Assembly: GCA_026391795.1 (NCBI GenBank)
Contig: JAPLDI010000007.1
Coordinates: 62,001 to 126,000, forward strand
Length of the DNA: 64,000 nt
Source of the DNA: Bacteroidota bacterium
GTDB taxonomy: Bacteria; Bacteroidota; Bacteroidia; Bacteroidales; FEN-979
Direction: 5' to 3'
The translations under genes were made by a program, and so were the position numbers. Positions within the stretch are counted from its first letter, which is position 1; each line of letters opens with the position of its first letter. The notes beneath the pieces are model-generated. The model searched no databases. It was not told the DNA's origin and was given only the letters and a program-made list of their open reading frames with translations. Positions 8,908 to 17,500 of the stretch are shown piece after piece.

Positions 8908-9838
8908 CTGCATTTTTCACCAGCCACTGATCAAAGGTCTGCAGCTCCGGATTCAGTTTGCGGGCGTAGTTCAGATCGCGGATACCCACGTAATACTCGT
9001 GAAAGTCGCGCTTGAACTGGAACATGTTTCCCATCTCATCGGCACCCGGGAATCCAAAACCCCTGTAAACATTCGGGTCGACATCATTGTACCTGACTTC
9101 CTTGCCCAGCGCCTTCGAAAGAGAAGCAGCCAGTTGAGTTCCGGTCAGGTGCTCACCGGCGATGTATACCTTCTTCCCGATCAGTTCGGGTCCCTGTTTG
9201 AAAATACCATATGCACATTTGCCAATGTCCTCGGAGGCAATTCCGGGTAAGCGTTTGTCACCCATCGGCATCGTGATGTAAAGATTTCCGTCGGGACCTT
9301 TCTGAGGACCGGTTCCGAAATAGATCATGTTATCCCAGTAATAGGCCGTGTAAAGAAAAGTGACAGGAACTCCGGCTGCAGTAAAGAAGTCGTTCGACTC
9401 CTCCTTGGCATCAAAATGGGGAACTTTGTATTCTCCCAGCAGGGTTGGCATGCGATTATCCGTCAGGGGAATAAATTTACGCGTATCCTCAAGCGTCGAC
9501 CAGATGACATGCTTTACTCCGGCTGTTTTCACTGCAGCTGCCATGGCACGGGCACCCGCTTTTTCCTTTTCCGGGGAAAAATGAGCCCAGAAAAAGGTTA
9601 CACAATAGGCTCCGTATGCACCGGCAAATGCATCTTCCAGGCTTTTCTGATCCTCCAGGTCGGCGAAAACGACCTCTGCGCCCAGTTCTGCAAGTTCACG
9701 TGCCTTGTCGCTGTTCACATTGCGGGTCAGTGCCCTCACTGCAAAAGGACCCTCTTTGTCATTCAATATGGCCCGTACAAGGCCTCCGCCCTGAGCCCCG
9801 GTGGCTCCCATCACTGCAATTATCTTTTTTTCACTCAT
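8888..9838 (-). CDS. NmrA-family NAD(P)-binding protein
   Basis: 316 residues. The N-terminus has the Rossmann nucleotide-binding pattern IAVMGATGAQGGGLVRAIL, followed by RALTRN (NADP-type basic residue after strand 2) and GAEVVFADLEDQKSL. The body (LLGEYKVPHFDAKEESNDFF, ITMPMGDKRLPGIASEDIGKCAYGIF) matches NmrA/HSCARG-type atypical SDR proteins, which either sense NADP(H) redox state or reduce small substrates. The usual catalytic Tyr-x3-Lys is not obvious, as in NmrA sensors. Convergent with modC; no link to it is implied. Confidence 0.85.
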   Translation of the reverse strand: MSEKKIIAVMGATGAQGGGLVRAILNDKEGPFAVRALTRNVNSDKARELAELGAEVVFADLEDQKSLEDAFAGAYGAYCVTFFWAHFSPEKEKAGARAMAAAVKTAGVKHVIWSTLEDTRKFIPLTDNRMPTLLGEYKVPHFDAKEESNDFFTAAGVPVTFLYTAYYWDNMIYFGTGPQKGPDGNLYITMPMGDKRLPGIASEDIGKCAYGIFKQGPELIGKKVYIAGEHLTGTQLAASLSKALGKEVRYNDVDPNVYRGFGFPGADEMGNMFQFKRDFHEYYVGIRDLNYARKLNPELQTFDQWLVKNAAKIPVS

Positions 9839-9984
9839 GTTGGTATCGTATTTACTGATTAATTTATGGACTATCTGAAAAACAACCCGCTCCGGTCATG
9901 GAACCGGAAAAGGATGGGCTGAGCCGCAAAGATACAATCATTATTAATAATTAGTCTAAATTAAACAAATTACTTATCTAACCT

Positions 9985-10010
9985 GATGTGGGATGTGAGA
10001 TGTGGGATGT
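9985..10010. repeat. Inverted short copy of the low-complexity repeat
   Basis: GATGTGGGATGTGAGATGTG plus GGATGT, the reverse complement of the 3501-3570 pattern. It lies in the 252-bp gap between the NmrA gene and the biosynthetic operon, just upstream of the putative promoter of the latter. Confidence 0.75.
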
Positions 10011-10065
10011 TGCAGATTAATTATATTTCTTCTCTGGATTAAAACGGGGATTCGAGTTTATTAAT

Positions 10066-10073
10066 TATTTTTG
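10066..10073 (+). promoter_or_regulatory. Possible -7 box of the MFS-NRPS-PPTase operon
   Basis: TATTTTTG fits the Bacteroidota -7 consensus TAnnTTTG and lies 17 bp before the MFS start codon. No convincing TTTG -33 box is present at the right distance, so this is weak support. Confidence 0.3.
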
Positions 10074-10090
10074 AAAAAGAAACCTGCCCC

Positions 10091-11533
10091 ATGGAAGCAG
10101 AACGAACAGGAAAACCGGGTCCCGCCCTTACGATCATCGTCATCGCCATTTCCATTTTCATGACCAACCTTGATACCAGCATCGTCAATATCGCGATGCC
10201 TGCGTTTACCAGGATTTTCCATGCCGACACCGGCGAAGTTTCGCGCGTGGTGCTGATGTACCTGCTTGCAACAGTAAGCCTTCTTCTGGTCTTCGGAAAA
10301 CTCAGTGACCTGAAGGGCCCGGAAAAAATATTCACCCTTGGCTATCTGGTTTTTACGGTGAGTTCAGGGCTGTGTGCCTTTGCCCCGTCGATAGCCCTGC
10401 TGGTCCTTTTCCGCTTCCTGCAGGGCATTGGCAGTGCTATGCTCCTGGCCACATGGGGTGCTATCGCGGTGAAGTACCTGCCCATGGAGATCCGCGGGCG
10501 TGCCTATGGACTTGTGACGGTTTTCGGCGGCGTTGGCATGGCGATCGGTGCTCCGGTGGGCGGATTCCTGATAAAGTATCTCTCCTGGAAATGGATCTTC
10601 CTGATCAACATTCCCGTTGGAATTGCTGCATTGATCCTGATCCGGCTCATCCTGAACCGGAAAAATGACCGCAGGGAACAACAGGAACGGTTCGATTTTC
10701 CCGGCGCTGTGCTGAGTTTTTTCGGGATCCTTGTCCTTTTCACCCTGCTCCACACGGGGCAGGATTTCGGGTGGCTCACCTGGAAGACGGCACTTCTGTT
10801 CCTTACGGCTGCCGGGTGCCTGACCGGTTTATATTACCGCGAGAGAAAAGCCGTTTCCCCCCTCCTCAACATCCGGATCCTGAAAAACAAAAAGGTGCTT
10901 GCCGGGTTTGCAACCACCGTCATCGTAACGATGATCCTGATGGGCTTTAATTTTCTCTTCCCGTTTTTCTTCAGTTTTGTCCGTCACCTGGAACCGGAAA
11001 AGACAGGCCTGCTGCTGATGACCTTTCCCATCGTCACCATCCTCGTAAGCCCTGTTTCAGGATATTTATGCGATAAGGGAAGTCCCCGTACGGTTAGCCT
11101 GGCAGCATTGTTCTTTATCCTGGTTTCGGGGATGCTCTTTGCCACGTTCGGGATTCAGACAAGTTATTACTTCGTCATCTCCGCATTCCTGCTGTTCGGG
11201 ATCGGGCTGGCGCTTTTCTTTACGGCAAATACAGCTCTCCTGATGAGCCATGCAACGCCTGCCGTGTCCGGTATGTTTACCGCTTTGATTTCGGCAGTAT
11301 CTTACCTCGGGTCGGCCCTGGGGATCAATTTTTTCGAACTGATCTTTTCGTTCAGGTTTCCTCAAACCGGAACCGCAACAGCCATCGCATCACTCCCGGC
11401 AGACTTGCTTACGCAGGGGTTCTTTTATGCATCGGTTTTTGGGATCATTCTCGCAGTCACCGGAATTATTGCCGTCCTGATATCAAAAGAAAAAAATAAG
11501 CCCCTTACTCCTTCAAGAACAAACGGTTTATGA
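10091..11533 (+). CDS. MFS exporter, DHA2-type (14 helices), of the NRPS operon
   Basis: 480 residues with about 14 hydrophobic segments. The first helix shows FMTNLDTSIVNIAMPAF, the D-x-T-I-V-N-I-A-x-P pattern of 14-TMS drug:H+ antiporters, then LFGKLSDLKGPEKIF (motif A region) and GIGSAMLLATWGAIAVKYLP ... GRAYGLVTVFGGVGMAIGAPVGG (motif C). Such pumps export drugs and secondary metabolites. Its stop codon overlaps the start of the NRPS gene by four bases (ATGA), so the two are translationally coupled; export of, and self-protection from, the NRPS product is the natural inference. Confidence 0.9.
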   Translation: MEAERTGKPGPALTIIVIAISIFMTNLDTSIVNIAMPAFTRIFHADTGEVSRVVLMYLLATVSLLLVFGKLSDLKGPEKIFTLGYLVFTVSSGLCAFAPSIALLVLFRFLQGIGSAMLLATWGAIAVKYLPMEIRGRAYGLVTVFGGVGMAIGAPVGGFLIKYLSWKWIFLINIPVGIAALILIRLILNRKNDRREQQERFDFPGAVLSFFGILVLFTLLHTGQDFGWLTWKTALLFLTAAGCLTGLYYRERKAVSPLLNIRILKNKKVLAGFATTVIVTMILMGFNFLFPFFFSFVRHLEPEKTGLLLMTFPIVTILVSPVSGYLCDKGSPRTVSLAALFFILVSGMLFATFGIQTSYYFVISAFLLFGIGLALFFTANTALLMSHATPAVSGMFTALISAVSYLGSALGINFFELIFSFRFPQTGTATAIASLPADLLTQGFFYASVFGIILAVTGIIAVLISKEKNKPLTPSRTNGL

Positions 11534-14500
11534 AGAAAACAGAGCCCGTCACGCTTTTTCCGCTCAGCCACCCGCAGGAACGGATATGGTACACCGAGAT
11601 GATGCACCTTAACACTGCATTCGCCAACCTGCCGTTCAAAGTTGTCTATCCCGGCGAACTCGATCTTGACATCCTCGCCGAGTCGATTAACCATGTGATA
11701 CGCCTCAACGACGGGTTGCGTATCCGGCTGCATGCCACAGAAGAAAACGGCCTGATCGAAACCCGGCAGTACGTGGCAGATTTCAGGAAACGTGAGATCG
11801 ACCATTTCGACTTCTCAGGGCCGGGCGGCAATGTCCGGTTAAACAACTGGCTGATCTCGCAGAGCAGGGAACCTTTTGTCCTGCATGACCAGGATCTTTT
11901 TTATTTTGCAGTAGTCCGCTTTTCTGATTCCGAATGGGGCTGTTTTTTCAAAATCCATCACCTCATCGCCGATGGATGGACCATCGACCTTGTCGTTAAA
12001 TCGATTGAGGAAAACTACCGGAAACGCCTGAAGGGAGAGAAACTCCCCCTCGAAAAAAAACCCTCCTGCCTCGATTATCTTTCTTATGAGGAAGCCTATC
12101 TTTCCTCATCCGAATGCGAAAAGGACAGGAAGTTCTGGCATGAAACGCTCCTGCCCCTTCCCGACGAGATCGTTTTGCCATTCAAGAAAAACAAGACCGA
12201 CAGCATCCGGGCCAACACGGTTAAGCTGGCCTTTTCACCGAAAATCAGGGCCCGGATGCATGAATTTTGCCAGTCGAACCATACCTCGGTATTCAAGCTG
12301 ATCCTTTCTGCCCTGGCCGTTTACATCAACCGGATCACCGCCCTTGACGATGTCGTTTTCGCCACGGTTAATCATGGCCGCGAGACGGATGAGCAGAAAC
12401 TGATGACCGGAATGTTCGTCAGCACCTTTCCTGTGAGGATCAGGCTTGAGAAGGATGTGACCTTTGCATCCCTTGTCCTCCTCGCCGGCGATGAACTGAA
12501 CAAGGTGATCAGGAATTACTCCCGGTATCCGCTCGACCGGCTTATCATGGAGCTCCGGGAAAAAACCGGACAAGACCCTTCCTGGCTTCTTAACATTTTG
12601 CTGGTAGGGCATCCTAACCTTACTGACGACGCAGTGAAACTCGATTACCTGTTTCCGGGTTATGAACCCAGCCCGCTTACCATTCACATCAACCCTTCAG
12701 GAAAGGATGCAGGCGGCATCCTCGAACTTCAGTTTGACTACCATTCCGATCTTTTTGAAGAAGAGAATATCCAGCAGGTCTTCGCTGCTTTGTCAGCCAT
12801 CCTTGACCATGCCCTTTCCGATCCGTTGCAGCAAATTGATCAGATTGAACTGGTTTCGCAAGAAGAAAAAGAAAGACTGCTGGTGCACTTCAACGCTACG
12901 GATCACCCCTTCCCCAAACCCCGGTTTGTCAAGGAGCTCTTTGAAGAACAGGCAGCCCGGACTCCTGCAAAGACGGCCGTTGTTTACCTCGGAAAAACGC
13001 TGACCTACGACGAACTCAACCGGAAATCGAACCGGCTTGCACATAAGTTGAAGTCACTGGGAGCCCGACCGGGCGCGGTGATCGGCATCCTGGCCGACCG
13101 TTCCCCCGAAATGATCATCGGCGTGATGGCTGCCCTGAAATCGGGATGTGCCTATGTTCCCATCGATGCCGCCTATCCGGGAGAGCGGATCCAGTACATG
13201 CTCGGCGACAGCCGGGCATTCGCCCTGCTTTCACACCGGCACCTGCAGGAAAAGAGCGGTTTTACGGGGCTGGTCATCGGTCTTGACGATCCTGAAAACT
13301 ACCATGGAGACGATACCAACCCGGAAACCATCAACCAGCCCGACGACCTGGTCTATATCATCTATACGTCAGGGTCGACCGGTAAACCCAAGGGCGTGAT
13401 GGTGGCGCAGTGGCCGCTGGCCCATTTTATTCTGTGGCACCAGGCACTCCATCAACTAACCGAAGCAGACAATACAACAAAATTTGCCTCTTTCGGTTTC
13501 GACGTTACCGTTTGGGAGATCTTCCCGACCCTGATCTCCGGGGCTACCCTGCACATCATTGCCGATGAGATCAGGCTTTCACCCATCCAGCTGAACGAAT
13601 ATTTCGAAGCCAACAACATTACCGTGAGCTTTCTGCCCACGCAGTTCGGCGAGCAGTTCATTGACAATATTGAAAACCATTCCCTCCGCTGGCTGGACGT
13701 CGCCGGCGAAAAGCTCCGTTCATTCCGGAAACGTCCCTATACGCTGATGAACGGATACGGACCGACGGAATATGCCGACTGCACGACCTGGTTCATCGTC
13801 GATAAATATTACGATAACATCCCCATTGGCAAGCCCATCTGGAATACCCGGATCTATATCCTCGACAAGTACAATAAACTCAGGCCCGTCGGGATCCCCG
13901 GGGAATTGTGCGTTGCCGGGACAGGGTTGGCTGAAGGATATTTTGGCAAGCCGGAGCTGACCGCCGAAAAGTTCGTGGACGACCCGTTTTACCCCGGCCA
14001 CAAGATGTACCGGACCGGTGATCTTTGCCGGTGGTTGCAGGATGGTAACATTGAATACCTTGGCCGGATCGATTTCCAGGTCAAGATCAGGGGATTCAGG
14101 GTAGAACCGGGCGAGATTGAGCAGGCGATCAAGAAACAGCCGATGATCACGGATGCCGTGGTGATCGACCGGACCGACACCTCCGGGCGCACGTTCCTGT
14201 CGGGCTATTACGTTGCCGACGCTCCTGTTGATCCGGCAAAGATCAAAGAGAAGCTGGGAATCGACCTGCCCGAATATATGATCCCGCCGTTTCTTGTCCA
14301 GATTGAAAAGATGCCCCTGACACCCAATGGGAAGATTGACCGCAAGGCGCTTCCCGAACCTGAACGTTTGCCTGAAGAGACCAGGGCTTTCATCGCCCCG
14401 GTCACGGAAACGGAAAAATCCCTGGCAGGCATGTGGAAGCAGATACTGGGAATCGATGCTGTCAGCATGAACGACGATTTCTTCCTGCTGGGCGGACATT

Positions 14501-17500
14501 CGCTGAAAGCAGCCTTATTACAGGCCCGGATCCAGAAAGAATTCCAGATTCAGCTTTCCCTTCAGAACATCTTCCACAACCCGGTACTCCATGATCTTTC
14601 GCTCCTGATAGACAAAAGTGCGAAACAGGACTACGTGAAGATCACACATGTTGCAAACAGGCCACATTATCCTGTTGCTTCCGCCCAGAAAAGACTGTTC
14701 ATCGTAAACCAGATGGAAAATATCGGGATCACCTACAATATCCCGCTTGTGTTTCTCATCGAAGGCAATCTTGACACCAACGCGCTCAGCAAAGCCATCG
14801 AAGATCTGGCCAGCCGGCATGAAGTATTCCGCACCTCTTTTGACATCGTGGACGGGGTACCGGTTCAGATCGTTAACCCGAAAGTAAGAATAAAAAGGTT
14901 TTACCAGGAAGCCCCTGAGGAGGATGCCGGGAAAGTCATCCGCGAATTCATCCGGCCTTTCGACCTCCGGACCGCTCCGTTATTCAGGGCCGGCCTGGTA
15001 AAGTTCGGAGAACATAGACACCTGCTCATTTTCGATGTGCACCATATCGTTTTCGACGGCTGGTCGGTGGATATCTTCCTGGAAGAGCTCTGGGGCCTCT
15101 ACAAGGGAAAAAAACTTCCTCCCCTCAAACTCCAGTACCGCGACTATGCTGTCTGGCAGCAAAACCTCGGTGCGGGTGAGCTAATGAAAAAACAGGAACA
15201 ATACTGGATCCGTCAGTTTGAGGGTGAACTCCCGAGCCTGAATCTCGAAACCGATTTTCCGAGGGGATCTTCCATGACATTTGACGGCGCCCGTTTGGCC
15301 ATCGAACTCGACAGGGATTTGACAGACGCCCTGAAGAACCTGGTCCGGGAGGAAGGTGCCACGCTCTTTATGGTATTGCTTTCTGCCTATTCGATCCTCC
15401 TGTCAAAATATACGAACCAGGAAGAGATCGTGGTAGGAATTCCTTCCTCCGGAAGGAGCATCCCCGAGCTTGAAAAGATGATCGGGATGTTCGTAAATAC
15501 ACTTCCGGTGCGTTCAAAGCCATCGGGAGAATCAACCTTCCGCACTTTTCTTTCCGGAATGAAAAGCCTGGTGCTGGATGCATACGACAACCAGGATTAC
15601 CAGCTAGACAGCCTGGTTGAAAAACTGGGGATTACCCGGAATTCGGGCCGTAATCCTTTGTTCGACGTGATGTTCGCATTCCGCAGTCAACCCGGAGATA
15701 TCGTTCTGAAGGAAATTACGGTTAAACCTTTTGAGTTTACTTTCAACATCACCAAGTTCGACCTTACCATCGAGGTCATTGAAAAGAGCGATACGATGAA
15801 GCTGGAAGTTGAGTACCGCAAGCACCTTTTCAACCCTCTCACGATTGAAAACCTTGGCAGCCACTATGTCAACCTGCTGCGCGAAATTGCCACCGGGGCC
15901 GGAAAACAGATAAAGGAATTCAACATCCTTAACCCGGAAGAGAAGGAGTTTTTGCTGAAAGGCTACAACAATACCCGGGCTGATTATCCCCGGGAAAAAA
16001 CCATTTTTGAACTCTTCGAAGAGCAGGTTGCTGCTGACCCCGGGAAAACAGCAGTCATTCATGATCGGCGCACGGTTTCCTATTCGGAACTGAATGAGAA
16101 TGCCAACGGGTTTGCCCGTTTGCTCCGGGAAAAAGGAATACAGCCCGACCAGGTCATCGGCGTGATGATGGAGCAGGGAATTGAATTTATCACTGTCATT
16201 CTCGGCATCATCAAAGCAGGAGGCGCATACCTGCCCATCGACCCCGAATACCCGGAAGAACGGATCGGGTACATCCTGGAAAACAGTCATGCTCCGATCC
16301 TGATCACTACTCCGGAAGCCCGGCCGAAAGCCATTCTTTTCCAGGGTGAGATCATGGAGATGAAAACCGGGCACCGTTTCGAAGGTGGCACGGGGAACCT
16401 CCCAAAAGTCAACAAGCCCGACGACCTTGTTTACATCATCTACACGTCGGGATCTACCGGAAAACCAAAAGGCGTGATGATCACCCACAGCGGGCTCGTC
16501 AACTACATCACCTGGGCACGCAAAGTCTACCTTGAGGGTGAATCTGTCAATTTCCCGCTCTACTCCTCCATCTCTTTCGATCTTACGGTGACCTCTATTT
16601 TCACACCGCTGGCTTCGGGCAATGCAATTGTGGTCTATGCGGGGGGCGATAAAAGCACGTTGATCAAACGACTGGTGGAAGATAACAAGGCCGGGATCCT
16701 GAAGCTGACCCCCACGCATCTTGGAATGCTGGAGAACATTGATTGCAGCCACTCAGCGATCAAAAGGTTCATTGTGGGCGGGGAAGAGCTGCGCACTTCG
16801 GTGGCCGGTAAGATCTATTCGAAGTTCGGCAACAATGTAAAGATATTCAATGAATACGGCCCCACAGAAACCGTGGTAGGATGTATGATCCACCTTTTTA
16901 ACCCGGAAAAGGATACCCGTGCGGCCGTCCCCATTGGCATTCCGGGCGACAATGTCCGTATTTACCTTCTTGATAAATACCTGATGCCTGTTCCGGCAGG
17001 CGTTTCAGGTGAGATGTACATTTCCGGCGACGGGGTTGCCAGGGGGTACCTGAACCGGCCCGATATCACTGCTGAACGGTTTTTACATGATCCCTTTTAT
17101 CCCGGCCAGCGGATGTACAAAACCGGCGACCTGGCAAAATTCCTACCCGAAGGAGAAATTGAATTTCTCGGCAGGGTCGACTTCCAGGTGAAGATCAGGG
17201 GATTCAGGATCGAACTGGGTGAGATCGAAAGCAAGCTGATGCAACATCCCGCCCTGAAGGATGCCTTAGTGCTTCCTCAACAGGATGAAAACGGCATCAA
17301 TTTGCTCTGCGCCTATTATGTTTCCGACAACAAGATCCCTGTGAATGAGCTGAAGACCTTTCTCGCCGGGTATCTTCCTGATTACATGATCCCCTCCTAT
17401 TTCATCCCGCTGGAGGTAATCCCGCTTACCCCCAATGGGAAAGTCGACCGGAACAAATTGCCCAAAAGTGGTGAATCGGTTTATACCGGTATTGAGTATG

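Noticed and set aside
15604..16752. 382-codon open frame on the minus strand inside the NRPS
   Set aside because: It overlaps the C2-A2 region of a continuous NRPS with all core motifs; a shadow of high-GC third positions.
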